A DNA stretch of 64,000 nt from Cryptomeria japonica. Its lineage: Eukaryota > Streptophyta > Pinopsida > Cupressales > Cupressaceae. The notes under the pieces were generated by a model. It saw only the letters and a list, made by a program, of their open reading frames with translations, was not told where the DNA came from and made no database searches. Shown in pieces: positions 1 to 11,539 of this stretch. Location of the stretch: NCBI RefSeq assembly GCF_030272615.1, contig NC_081414.1, positions 911,157,009-911,221,008 on the forward strand. The letters are read 5' to 3'. Position 1 is the first letter of the stretch. Every line of letters starts with the position of its first letter. The position numbers and the translations under genes are program-made.

Positions 1-1106
1 TATATTTTTTTATATATTATATTTAAAAAATAATAATTAAAAAAAAAATAATGTTTTGGGTCCCCGCGGACTCCACTGTGTGTACGCACAGTGGACGACC
101 GCGCGACGCCCACTGTGTGCACACACAATGGAGCCGCTTGCGGCTCCCACTGTGTGCACACACAATGGAGCCGCTTGCGGCTCCCACTGTGTGGGCACAC
201 AGTGGACGGCCACGGCCGCCACTGTGTGGCCACACCGTGGGGAGCCGCCAGCGGCGCCCACTGTGTGGGCACACAGTGGTGCCGCGGCGCCCACTGTGCA
301 CTCACACAGTGGCGCGCGCGGCCAAGCCCACCTTTCCTTCCTCCGTGACCTGCGATAAAATGGTTCCATGGCCGCCAAGGGTTTCGGCCCAGCCAAAAAT
401 ATTGACTGTTAAAAAAAAAATATATGGTTTAAAACCCTAGCCGAATGGGGCTAGGGCAAGTTGTTATTAAAAATAAATAAGTTAATTAGGTTAGATAATA
501 TATAAGTGGGGAGATTAGAACCCTAATTAGGGTTGGGGGAAATATGAAACAATATTTAGGAAGATATAATGGTTTGTAAATTTAGAATTAAAATATTTGA
601 CATTTATGCAAAATATATAAAATATATATATGTATCCATATATATATATGGGTATATAAATATATGTATATATATGAATTTTTGAGTATCTTGAATAAGT
701 AATTAAATAATAAATATATAAATATATGCATATCCAAATATGTATATAGGTATATATTTATATAATCCTGATTTTAATTTGGGATAAATTATAAAGAGAA
801 ATATAAAAGAATTGAAAAGACTATATAGTCATAATGGAGGATAAATTAAAATACCTCTCCTATTTCCTTTAGTTTGATTAATTTAATAAACCTATTGTCT
901 AAGTATCTCTTGAAGATAGAATTTAACCAGTAGGTTTTCCGCAATTAAAATTTAACAATTTATCGATGCTTAGTTCGTTTCAGAATTAGCTCGAATTTAA
1001 TAATGGAAAAATTTCATTAACATGTGTCGCAAGAGTGAACTTGTTAATTAAATTAGTATCTTTTAAAAAAAAAAATTGTTCCGTTTTTGCCCTAAATTTT
1101 GGGCAT
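1..1106. mobile_element. Element C: right-hand end of an unclassified (probably LTR) element
   Basis: This stretch has no recognisable protein. It opens AT-rich, holds a GC-rich palindrome array (73-312), then turns strongly AT-rich with TATATA runs at 600-770. It ends near GGGCATGACA, where homology to the antisense PMD frame of element A begins abruptly. The CA ending and the sharp break suggest the terminus of an element inserted into A, or a deletion junction. The other end lies outside the window, so no target duplication can be checked. The class is unknown. Confidence 0.45.
73..312. repeat. Array of seven 22-bp palindromes
   Basis: Near-perfect palindromes with half-site CCACTGTGTG and its complement lie at 73-94, 110-131, 147-168, 184-205, 219-240, 258-279 and 291-312. 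Start-to-start spacing is 33-39 bases, mostly 37. The spacers are GC-rich and some are themselves palindromic: GAGCCGCTTGCGGCTC occurs twice. Every unit could fold into a hairpin or cruciform, or present a twofold-symmetric protein site. The reading frames across it are by-products of the repeat. The flanks are AT-rich, so the block stands out in base composition. The function is unknown. Confidence 0.9.
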
Positions 1107-1107
1107 G

Positions 1108-2312
1108 ACACTAGGCAAACTAGAGCATTGGAGGAGGGTGCTAGATGATATCGATACGGTTATTTGGAGACTGTATATGGAGTGCTAGGTGTGGGAGGAG
1201 GATGGGATAGAGATGCCCTATGTGTATATGTCCCAATTTTTTATAGGGAGAATGCCCTTTGTGATCGAGAGATTTCTGTACAGTCGAGTTTAGCGACAGT
1301 ATGGACAACAACAGGGTATTCCATAGGGAGCATGCTTATATGCTCGACAGAGGTAGGATGTGCTAGAGTGGAGCCCGACCATTGATAGTGTTGTGGCAGT
1401 GGAGGAGTACATGCATCTAGCCGGCCAGATATGGGACTATGCGATGACTGAGGAGTTTTTTAGCACTTTTTGTGGCTCATGTTGTGGCTAGGATATCTGA
1501 TCTAGCGGAGATGATTCTTGCTTTTGATGATGATGAGGATGAGTAGCCCAAGAGGCTAGGGAGATGGAGAGAAGAGGGAGAGGAGCTCAAGGAGGGAGGT
1601 GGGGATGGTGGAGGTGATGATAGTGGAGATGGTGGAGGAGGTGGCCGAGGTCGGTGTGGTGATAGAGCAGGGAGAGGAGATCAGGCGAGGAGAGGAGATA
1701 GAGGTGGAGATGGTGGGGATAGAGGGATGCAGGGTGAGAGAGTAGTGCAGCGGGCAGTGGAGGATAAAGGGAGGGGAGGTTTGGTGATTGGAGCTAGTGG
1801 TGGTGGGCGAGCAGGGGAGGTTATAGCAGCGGTGGGTGGGACAAACAATTTCAGAAGGCCTACCCAGAGGAGGAGGTCAGATGTGCTACCCCCACCAATG
1901 TCGAGGGAGAGGGATAGGGGGTACCACGACATAGGTACCCCTTCAGATTCGGATTCCCACTCATTGAGAGGATGCTCAAATCAGATCCTTACAGTTGTCA
2001 GTGCAACATTTGCAGACACAGTTACTGGCGCATCAACATCATATTACTCAGCTTACCGCTGAGTGGGACACGGAGAGAGAGCGTCGGGGTCGAGCAGAGG
2101 AGCTTCTAGAGAGACTGCAGAGAGTGACAACGGGTGCCCCGATGCAAGACACACTGAGGGAGATACGACACACTACCATGGTGGTCGAGTACTATAGGCG
2201 ATTGTATGAGGACCTAGTCCCCAAAGAGCAGAGGGCCCCTAGTTTTAATGCTAGTCAGCCATCTCAGATTCAGTCAGGGACAGAGAGTAGAGGTGTGACT
2301 GGGCCACCTTGA
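1108..2312 (+). pseudogene. Antisense plant-mobile-domain (PMD) protein of element A, truncated at its start
   Basis: One plus-strand frame reads DIDTVIWRLYMEC and later IGRMPFVIER. This matches the frame at 23.0-23.2 kb (DSVIWRPYVDC, IGQTPYIVER), where the full PMD is recognisable. It is followed by an acidic DDEDE stretch, a Gly/Arg/Asp-rich segment (about 1550-1800) and a charged coiled-coil-like segment (1995-2260) ending near RRLYEDLV; element B has RLYEDLV at the same place. Stops and frameshifts break it. It runs opposite to A, so it is an antisense frame in the 3' region. PMD proteins are known as host factors and as transposon passengers; the role in this element is unknown. Confidence 0.75.
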
Positions 2313-2635
2313 CATGATCCACCTGAAAATCCAGGTGCTGGGACATCTGTGGTGAGACCATCACCCTCAGGAGATAGTCATACCTGAGAGACCTTGTCTC
2401 CATTGTATTCTGATCATTTGTTGCATTTGGAACAGACATGACATCTTTTGTATACTTGATCATTTTTGAGATATATATATATACGAAACCATTTTCTTTG
2501 CTCCACATGTGATGTATTTGATGGATGATGCTTTATATATGATTTTGATAATTTTATGATGATGATGCAAATGATTTTAGGTAGATGTATGTGTTTTGAT
2601 ATTTGATGGATATGACTGGATGATGCATGATTTAT

Positions 2636-2952
2636 GAGATGTATCTTGAAAATGATGTGAGATGTATCTTGAAAATGAGATGTATGATAATGACATGCTA
2701 GGAGATGTATCTTGAAAATGAAATGTATGAAAATGATAATCATGTGAGATGTGTCTTTAAAATGAGATGTATGATAATGATATGTTGTGAGATGTATCTT
2801 GAAAATGAGATATATGAAAATGATAATGGAGTGAGATGTATCTTGAAAATGAGATGTATGATAATGATATGCTATGCAACTAATTGTGAAACGATATGCA
2901 ACTAATTGTAAAATGATATGCAACTAATTGTAAAATGATATGCAACTAATTG
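2636..2952. repeat. Two adjoining short tandem repeats
   Basis: From 2636 to about 2870 the word GATGTATCTTGAAAATGA recurs with variable TATGATAATGATATG tails, in six or so degenerate copies. From 2872 to 2952 a 22-base unit containing ATATGCAACTAATTG is repeated four times. A long minus-strand reading frame over this stretch is only a translation of the repeat and is not a gene. The repeats lie in the 3' region of element A, just beyond the antisense PMD frame. Confidence 0.85.
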
Positions 2953-3959
2953 ATCATCCTCATTCTTCTGTTTGTCATTCCTATATAGTAACATGTTGTT
3001 TCTTTCTTTGTGTTTATCATCATTGATCTGTTTGGATATGTTGAAAATTGATACAAGCATAATGGTATAATTGAACCATAATGACCTGAGAAAAATTTAC
3101 ATGATTTTTTATTTTGCAAGATGGCACCAGCGTCAAGGTGTAATTGAACCAAGACAACCTGAGTGTGGCTTGCATATAAACAAACAAGATTAAACCATTT
3201 GTATGCACAAAGTGGAATCATGTCTTCAGTGATATGCTCTGAATCACGTCTTGAGACAAGTATTTGCAGAGTACAAGTGATCACCTCACAGACAGAAAAC
3301 TAAAAAATATTGGAGTTCCAATTACTTTCTCTAGCTCGATGCATCGTTGAGAAAATTTAGAGGAACCAATAGTTCAAAAAAAAGTTCAAGTGCAAAAATA
3401 GTCAAAACTTCATGCAAGATGTAAACATTTTATACTTCAGAAAACCATCCATTATGTGTTGCAAATTTGTTAAGTGTGTCAATGTTTTGTTCTCTTGATT
3501 GTTGAATGTTTGTGTTTGGACATGATGCTCTTAGTCTGTTGTAAGTTTTGATTTAGGACTAAATGTTGATCAATGTTGCCCCTAGCTAAATTTAGCACCT
3601 GACGTGGATATGTACAGTGATTACCAAGCCATGGTGGGATATGACAAAATGAAATTTGGATAAACAAGGACATTGACTACGCTAAGTATGTCCTGGATAA
3701 TGTTATTTTGATAAAGTGTTGGGCAATGGTCGGTGGTGCTTGATTGTGGATATAGGTTCGAGAGTAAGGATAGATAGAAGAGATGTCCTCTCACAAGTAG
3801 CGCATGTTGCCAAGTTTTCACTAGTGTTTTTATTGCATCTTTTTTTTTTTTTTTTTTTATTTATTTATTTTTAATTTTTCACTTTTTTCGTGCATTAGAT
3901 TGCTCAAGTATGGTATTTCTTCAAATGGATTTTGTTGGTTGGTTCATCGAGCACATCTC
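2953..3959 (-). other. 3' noncoding region of element A
   Basis: No gene is visible. It includes two related segments (about 3050-3095 and 3125-3172) with the shared core TAATTGAACCA followed by ACCTGAG. A similar doublet occurs in inverse orientation at 20857-20975 in element B, so it is a conserved feature of the family. A run of about twenty T lies near 3841-3860. The rest is ordinary AT-rich sequence. Confidence 0.5.
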
Positions 3960-5100
3960 CTTCTGAAGTTGTTAGCTGATAGGCGCCTGATCCATAGGCT
4001 GATATGATGACATAGGGACCCAACCAGTTAGGTTCAAACTTCCCTTTCTTTTCTCGATCCTATTGATTTCTGGGATTTTCTTTGAGTATGAGATCACCAA
4101 TTTTAAAAATCCTAGGGATGACCTTGTGGTTGTAGCTTCGGCACATGCGTTGCCGGTATGCTTTGAGGTTAGTATAGGCATGTTGTTGCTTTTCATCTAG
4201 AAGTTCTAGCTCTTGCAGTCTGTTTACTCAATACTCTTCATCTGGAATGAGGCCTTTCAAAGATACTTTGAGTGATGGGATTTCTACCTCAAGGGGTAAA
4301 ATTGCTTCCGATCCATATACTAATGAATATGGCGTAGCTCCAGTAGGTGTGCGGATGCTAGTTCTGTATGCCCAAAGTGCTGGATTGAGTTGTACGTGTC
4401 AATCTTTTCCTGCATCATTTACTATTTTCTTGAGGATTTTCAATATTGTTTTGTTGGATGCCTTTGCTTGACCATTCCCCTGTGTGTAGTAAGGTGTAGA
4501 GAAACGATGTTGGATTTGGAATCGTTCACATAGTTCTCGCATATCCTAGTTTTTGAAAGGTCATCCATTATCTATGATGATGGAACTTGGAATGTTGTAT
4601 CTGTAGATCAAATAATTAAGAATAAAAGAGGCAATTTGTTTTCCAGTTAATGTGGTCATGGGGACCACTTCAATCCATTTGGTAAAATATTGTGTTGTAG
4701 TGATAATGAACTTGTGTCCATTTGAAGATGAAGGGTGCATTTTGCCGACTAAGTCCAATCTCCACTGGCAAAAAGGCTAGGATGTTGTAAAGGGTTACAA
4801 ATCCTGTGTTGGTGCATGTATGAGATTGCCATGGATTTGGCATTTAGGACATTTCTTTGCAAAATGATAAGAATCCTTTTCCATTGTTAGCCAGTAATAT
4901 CCCATTCTTAGAATTTTTTTAGCAAGAGCAGGACCACTGGAATGTGTGCCACATATACCTTTGTGAAGCTCTTGTAAAGCAGAGTCATATTCATTACGAT
5001 CAAGGCAATGGAGAAGAGTACCATCTAGACCTCGATGATACAGAGTATCAGTAGTTAGAGTGTAATGGGCGGCTTGCCAAATAAAGTTGCATTTTTTATT
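3960..5100 (-). pseudogene. Integrase of element A (broken)
   Basis: Reading leftwards from about 5100, the zinc-binding region has H-x3-CGTHSSG and KCPKCQIH, so HHCC is intact. Then comes the catalytic core with DLVGK and IIIDNG. Where the third catalytic residue (Glu) is expected, the frame reads GQAKASNK, a Glu-to-Lys change; element B has GQAEASNK. The C-terminal part (FKIGDLILKENPRNQ, FEPNWLGPYVI) matches B closely. At least six in-frame stops occur, for example just after IIIDNG. The enzyme would have joined element cDNA to the genome, but this copy cannot work. Confidence 0.85.
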
Positions 5101-5730
5101 TCAAGATAGGTCAATGGGTAGGGTATTGGTTTTGAGATAGTCATATATCGTTTCATATAATGGAGAGTCTAAATCGGTTAGGGCATAGATAACATGGGAT
5201 GCAGAATTATCATAGGCTAGGGAAAACATTTGTTCTACCAGAAACTCATAATGACTATGTTGTTCTGGAATTTGTACCAGTGAAGCAATAGTAGCCATTG
5301 CATCGGCTGCTCTATTGTCCAGCCTGGGTATTTGGTTGACGGTGATGTGTACAAAATATTGTTTGAAATCATCCACCATTCGTTTGTATGGTAGCAGGTT
5401 GTCATCTTTCGTTTGATAGTCATTATTGATCTAATTTATGACTAGTTGTGAATCTTCGTAGAATTTCAATTATGTGATTCTCCATTCCACGACCATTTTG
5501 ATCCCTGTAACTAGTGCCTCATACTCAACAATGTTATTTGTGCATGGAAACATGAGTCTATATGATCTTGGTATGGTGTGTCCTTTGAGAGTGAGGAACA
5601 AGATGTTGGCACCTGAGCCATGTTGAGTGTAGGAACCATCAAAGCATAGGGTCCATTGCTTGGTGGTAATAGTAAGAGCATCCCTATCTGGAAATTCGAT
5701 CTCCATTGGTTGTTTATCTGGTAGTGGTGC
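5101..5730 (-). pseudogene. Second, archaeal-type RNase H of element A (broken)
   Basis: The segment reads CFDGSYTQHGSG, then YRLMFPCTNN.VEYEAL, then DNRAADAMATIASL. This is the layout of the extra RNase H seen in Tat-lineage Ty3 elements, after the usual reverse transcriptase-RNase H pair. Acidic residues in CFDG and EYEAL are present. Stops near 5470 and 5400 interrupt it. The same domain in element B lies at 18110-18560. The domain assignment rests on motif layout and position. Confidence 0.75.
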
Positions 5731-7509
5731 ATTAGCTAATTGATCTGCAATTAGTTGTCCTTTGATAGCTCGACACTCTGTGTAGTGGATATAAAATTCA
5801 CTGAGAATCATTACCCATTTGTCCAATCTGCCTGTGAGAGTTGCTTTGTTGAGTAAGTACTTTAGAGGATCAATTTTTTCTACTAGCTTGATTTTGTGAG
5901 CTAGCATATAGTGTCGGAACTTTTGAGAAGCGAATACCATTGTTAAACAAACCTTCTCAATGAATGTAAAATTGAGTTCATATCCATTCAAAGTTCTACT
6001 AATGTAATAGATAGCTCATTCTTTACAATCTTGATTTTCTTGTGCTAATAGTGCCCCCAATGATATGTTTGTTGTTGATATGTAGAGAATAAGTGGCTTG
6101 CCTGCGATTGGTGGTACCAAAACTGGTGGGTTCATTAGATATTGCTTGATTTGATAGAATGATTGTGCACATTTGGCTTCCCATCTAAATGGTACATTCT
6201 TATGTAGCAAATGATTGAATGGTAGGCTTTTATCCACTAGTTGAGTGATGAATCACCTGATTGACTGGAGCCGTCCTTGCAAGGATCTAAGTTGGCCGAT
6301 GTTCTTAGGCAGTGGCATCTCCATGATGGCTTGTACCTTTGTTGGATCTACTTCAATGCCTTTTTCTGATACGATGTAGCCTAATAACTTGCCTGATGTT
6401 ACCCCAAAGACACACTTCTTAGGGTTGAGCCTGACTTGAAATTTTTCCAAACTGTCAAAACTTTTCTCTAACATCCCTAGATGTTCTGCTCACGTAAATG
6501 ACTTAGCTAGTAAATCATCTACATAGTCTTCCATGAAGGTATGCATCATGTCATGAAATATTGTCGTCATTGCTCGTTGATAAGTTGCTCCAGCATTCTT
6601 TAAGCCAAAAGGCATGACATTCCAACAATACATCCTCCAAGGATAGGTAAACGTTGCTTTATCTTGATCCTCTAGAGCTATCTTTATTTGATTATATCTA
6701 AAAAAACCATCCATTAATGATAGCATTGCATGGCCTGCTGTGAGGTCTATAATTATGTCGATACTGGGTAAAGGAAAGTCATCCTTTGGACAAGCTTTAT
6801 TGACATCTCTAAAATCGGTACATATCATGATGCTGCCATCTGGGTTTGAAATTGGCACAATATTGGCAATCCATTCAACATAGTCTATAGGTCGAATAAA
6901 TCCAACGTCTAATAGTTTCTTTAGCTCAGCTTTGACCATGAGTGCTACATGTGGATTCATCTTTCTCAATTTTTGCTTAACTGGCTTAGCTCCTGGAGCA
7001 ATGGATAAGTGATGCATGATTAAGTGTGGATCAATCCCGGGCATATTTGCATATGACCAAGCAAAATTGATTTGTTTTTCTTTGAAAAATTTGATAAACC
7101 CTTGTTTTTCTACCTCTGTCGGAGATTCTGCGAGGTGTATGTTTTTAGCTACTTTCATTGTACCAATGTTGATTGATTGAGTGGGCTCAATCAATATGGG
7201 TGATTGCTCCTGATAGTCTTTAGGAAGAGTGTCAAGTCTCCCATCTTTAGGTGCCTCAAAAAGGTTTTCACCCGTAGATGCGTCCTTTATTTTTACTTTT
7301 TTGTGATCTAGTGCTGCCATTGATTGGTTTTCAGCAATAGATCCTTTATCTCTTTCACTTTTGCAACTAAGAGACTTGGCACTCCCCTGATTGCAGATGT
7401 CATTACTTTGTTCACTGGTAGAGTTTGTTTTCGAGTTGACGGTACATAAGTAATGGATAATGGAATCATCATTAGGGAAAAATTGGTTTGTCATGATTTT
7501 TAGGTTCAT
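5731..7509 (-). pseudogene. Reverse transcriptase and RNase H of element A (broken)
   Basis: The first open segment (7509-6490, 339 codons) contains GFIRPI, CTDFRDVNKACPKDDFPLP, LMDGFFRYNQI, MPFGLKNAGATYQ and the active-site YVDD at about 6515-6526. These are reverse transcriptase blocks in the usual order. The following segments hold the thumb/connection (KKCVFGVTSGKLLGYI, LRSLQGRLQSI) and RNase H (LYISTTNISLGALL, FRHYMLAH, DPLKYLLNKATLTGRL). Stops at about 6487, 6250, 6013 and elsewhere disable it. The NKACPKDDFPLP block is typical of the Tat/Athila side of plant Ty3 elements. Confidence 0.9.
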
Positions 7510-8790
7510 CCCAGTCTATAAGATCAGGAAAGACGAGTGGTAAGGAATCATTGGGTGGGTCGAGTTCGGTTGTTGTAAGCGTTAGGATGGAGGTATCATC
7601 AAGTTTGGTGGGGATATTAAATATGTTAATGATTTTGTCGAGGTCCTCGATGGTATCATCTTCTATGTAGACTTGCTCGTAATGTCATTGCTCTTTCTCC
7701 TTGGTGTCATAGGTATTTTGTGGATCAAATTCAAGTAGTCTAGGCTCTGTGCTTTGTCCTTCTTGAGAAAGGGGTGTATGACTAGCATTTTCAGCAATAT
7801 CTTCAGTAACATTTGAACAACTACCCCATTTATAATCATTTGAATCAGTCTCAGAAGTATTATCCTAGATTCTTTCAGTGTTGTGGACCGGTGTGTTGTA
7901 GGGTGAAAACAGGTCCTTGATGATTGATACTAGTCTGATAGTTTTCTCTGATTTGTATCAGATTCTGCTTCTACTCTTTGCATCTACTCATTTATTGTCT
8001 CTTCTCGGGGAGTAGTGATGTTGTTAGAGGGTGATTCTTCTTTGTTTGAAATAGGTTCTTGAACATGATGTACTTCTGCACAAGGTGCCTCTTGAATGGC
8101 TGACTCCACGTGTTGTTTCTCTTTTTCATGGTATTCACGTTCCTTTCGTATTTTTTCTGCTGATTCAAATAGTGCCTCCTGCCATGTGTCCTCCTTGTAT
8201 TTCTTCGTTTCCTTCCACTGAGGTTTTTGATATATATTTGGTGTCTTCTTTGTGGGTAGAGTGTGTTCATAGCCCAATCTCGTTTTATCTTTAGAAAATT
8301 GTAAAGGAGGATCTAATAGTTCTGTGATGCCTTCTTGACACTTGTCGATAGGTCCTTTGCCATTGTATCCCATTTGTTGCATGATCAAGTAGCCTTTTCC
8401 ATACATATGTGTTGGTATAGCTACTTCCATGGTAGTTGTTCTGACTTCTTATTCATCCTTGTATAGCCAACTAACGATGTCCTTTTCTTCTGATTCATGA
8501 ACTAATGTGCCTGGTTGAATAAATTTGCCATCAAACTTGGTGATGGGTTGTGTTGCTTGATGTATTGATGTTGAAAGTAGCCCATGAAATTTAGGTGATA
8601 CTGGCAAGTTGATTAAACACAAGGGTTCCAAAGAGTACTCTCCCATGCCTTGTTCTTTGATTTTCATCTTCTGTTTGAAATCCATAGATAAAGATTTAGG
8701 CTTTTCTTGCTGAAGATTTGGTGTTGAGGAAGTTTGTTTTTCTCTGTTATGTGGAACCAAATTGTCTTGGGCTGCCCCCATAGCATTACA
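7510..8790 (-). pseudogene. G-patch and acidic linker of the element A polyprotein (broken)
   Basis: The segment 8430-7984 carries a G-patch-like stretch (GKGYLIMQQMGYNGKGPI), followed by a Lys/Glu-rich part likely to be helical. Upstream, 8781-8449 is a poorly conserved linker. From 7983 to 7510 only stop-interrupted acidic coding remnants remain. G-patches bind nucleic acid or helicases and occur between protease and reverse transcriptase in several retroelement lineages. Assignment to the polyprotein rests on position and on matching strand with the flanking domains. Confidence 0.7.
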
Positions 8791-8880
8791 ATGTTGAAAA
8801 GGGTTATGATCTGCTGATATAGAAATCTCCTGTCCATTGTACGTGAACTTAACACACTAGTGGTAAGTTGAGGGTACTGC

Positions 8881-9180
8881 TTACATTTCATGTATCCAAG
8901 TTCGACCCAATAAAATATTGTATGTGAAGTCTATGTCTAAGACTTGGCACATAGTGTCCTTTTGTATCGGTCCTACTTGAATTGGCAACACCACTGTTCC
9001 CTTGGATGATCTTTCTTCGTCATCATATGCTTTGATAGTGATCTTTTTGCATGGATCAATAGACTGCTCAAAGAAGCCTAATGCATGGATAAGTTTTAAG
9101 GTACAGATATTGAGTCCAGCTCCTCCGCCTATTAATACTCTTTTAACTCGATGTTTGTAGACCAAGACTTCAATGTGGAG
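8881..9180 (-). pseudogene. Aspartic protease of element A (active-site residue lost)
   Basis: The frame reads VKRVLIGGGAGLNICTLK, then VLDIDFTYNILLGRTWIH. The layout is that of a retropepsin-like domain, whose active site is normally Asp-Gly-Gly or Asp-Ser/Thr-Gly. Here the Asp position reads Gly (IGGGAG). The ILLGRTWIH block near the C-terminus is the usual second landmark. It follows gag by about 20 bases on the minus strand. It would have processed the polyprotein. Confidence 0.75.
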
Positions 9181-9201
9181 TGGAGTATTGTGTGGATGGC
9201 T

Positions 9202-11240
9202 TTATGAAATATTATCATGCTCAGAAAAGGTGAGATAATGAGCCCTTGTCATATGAGCTACCATGGCTTCGAATTTGTCAATATTCAGACCTTGAGGTAC
9301 ATTTGTTTCCAAGAGTGCTTGTTCCAAGATGTCCTTGTGTTTTGGTGAAAGTTTCAGCAACTCAAGTATAGATATTTGGGAGGGATTTTTGCACAGTTGA
9401 TTGACCAGATCATATTGAATTTTGGGGATAGTGTTTGCTGCTGACATATGCCCCTTCAAGACATATTCTTGAGCTCTGGTAGTTACATTGATCAATTCAT
9501 GTTCGCGTTTATCCTTTATTGTAATAACATTTATTTGATTGTCATCTATTGATATATGATTGATGGTGTTATTGTATATGTGATTGATACGAGCTCCGCA
9601 TGTATCGTTTGATATTGAAGCTCCATCCTTGTTGTAGTTTGGAAGAGGATTTTTAAAGGCCCCATGGTCACCATTTGTTTTGAGACCATCGACTATTAAA
9701 TCACCTCTATCAATCATGTCTTGAACAATGTTTTTCAGCCTCATGCAATCATTTGTTTGATGTCCTTTGTTTTGATGAAAATCACAAAAGTGTGAGTCAT
9801 TCCACCAAGGTGGTTTGACTTGTGGTTCAAAGTTGTTGATTGTCGGTAAGGAGATAAATTTGTTTGCCATAAGCTCTGTGAATGCTGACTCCAATGATTG
9901 CCCTAATGGTGTGTAAATGTGTTTAGGAAAGTTATTGGCGTTACCTCGTGAGTTTGTATTAGGTCCTTGATTTGCATTATTATTCTGGGTATTGTTGGTG
10001 TTGTTCGCATTTGAAAGTTCTGGATTAGTATTTGGTGCATAAGTGTTAGTGCCTTGGTTAGCACCTTTTTGATTCTTGGTAGCCTGAGGATTACCTGATA
10101 AGGCCAATATTGGTTGTTTGGACTTCACATCATTAGCTTTGTTTCCTCCTTCATTTATGCATTTTTGTTTCTGGTCCAAAACCTGGATTTGTCTAAGTTG
10201 TTGTTGTTGTTCTGGTTATTGTAATGAGAGGTGGGTGAATTTGTTCCTTCTTTGAAGAATTTCAACGTTCCTTTCTTAACACATGCCTCCTCTACTTGGA
10301 TGCCATTTTCAATCAATTTAGCAAAATATGGTATGCATTGGAGCTTGAGTATATAACTCATCTCGCTATTCAAATTATCGATGAAAATTTCCATCTTTTC
10401 CTTTTCAGGTACATCTCGAGGATATCAAAAAACCATCTGTCTCCAACATTGAAGAAACACCATGAATGTTTCATTGTTTTTTTGTTTAGTATTGCAGACA
10501 TCTAGCATGGTGATGGCATGTTGAATGTTGTATGAGTATTGAGTGATAAATTTGTTGACTAATTCATCAAAGGATCTGACAAGAGGTGTGATTTTGGATA
10601 ACCATTCCATTGTTTGCCCTCCCAAGCTTCTTAGGAATAGCCTCATCAAATAGGTGTCATCATGGGCAAATTCTAGGCTCATGGTACAAAATTCGCGAAC
10701 ATGATCATGAGGATCACTTTTTCCATCATATTTGTCAAATTTGGGAATGTCTGAATTTGGGGGAAAAGGTACCATGTTTAACCTTCTATCAAAAGGATAA
10801 GGACAAATTTCATTTAATGAATACCGCACTATTGATCCTTGTTGCATGTCCTGCATTTGCATTTGTTGTGTGAGAGCAACCAAGGGTGCATTTGCTTGCC
10901 AAGGGAAGAGTTCTTCCCTCTCATTATCTTTAGTTTGGGTAGGCATGTGTTGTGGTATGTGTGACTTAGGTATGTTTTGCTCAGGGTCACATGTGTCTTC
11001 TTCTCTTTGTTGCTCCTGATAAGTATACTGTCGAGACCTTGTTCTAAAAGTGTTAGTATCAAAGTCTTCAGGAATCCTAACTCCTTTGCTTGTGAGCATG
11101 AGTAGGTATTTTTCTTTGTTAGCTTCTATGAGGCGTTCCATAAGTCTTTGAAACGAGGCACTTTCTTGGCATTCCTAGAGGAGCTCTTTAGTGATCTCCG
11201 TGTCTTCTAGATTTGGATATTCGAAGGGATTTGATAATCT
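9202..11240 (-). pseudogene. Gag of element A (broken)
   Basis: The coding remnant starts near 11240 and is broken by stops near 11176, 10425 and 10180. The main capsid part (11141-10425) includes PKFDKYDGKSDPHDHVREF and TMEWLSKI, the retrotransposon-gag signature. The next part continues MSYILKLQ. The third open segment (10179-9202, 325 codons) has an Asn/Thr-rich low-complexity stretch. It then has one zinc-knuckle-like motif, CDFHQNKGHQTNDC, of the CxxHxxxxHxxxxC kind found in Tat-type Gag. It would have formed the particle and bound RNA. Confidence 0.85.
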
Positions 11241-11539
11241 TCACCCCATACTAGACTCTAGTTGTTTTTCGCTTCGTTTGTTTCATTAAGAGCAAGTGAC
11301 AATGGGCATCTAGTAAAAACTCTATGTTATAAAGGGAATGAATTCCTCTTTTGTTTTTTGCTCAGAAGTTGGTTGTTCTACTTGAGGTATGTTGTAAGTG
11401 ATGCAAACTTCTGGGAAGAAATCCGGATTGATCTTTCCTCCTCGATTTAGGCGTTGGCTGAATGCTGCCTTTTGACAAAAGGCTCTAGTTCTCAATGGCT
11501 CTTTGTCAAATTCGTTTGACTTGTCTTGAAGGTATAAAC

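Noticed and set aside
73-312. CRISPR-like array (repeats of 22 bases with spacers)
   Set aside because: The units are palindromes, the spacers are GC-rich and partly identical, there are no cas genes, and the surroundings are plant nuclear DNA.
23-440. Several overlapping open frames rich in His, Thr and Cys
   Set aside because: They occur on both strands and are translations of the palindrome array.
2414-2923. Minus-strand frame of 169 codons with repeated SHF-DTSH wording
   Set aside because: It is a translation of the tandem repeat at 2636-2952 and has no homologous look.
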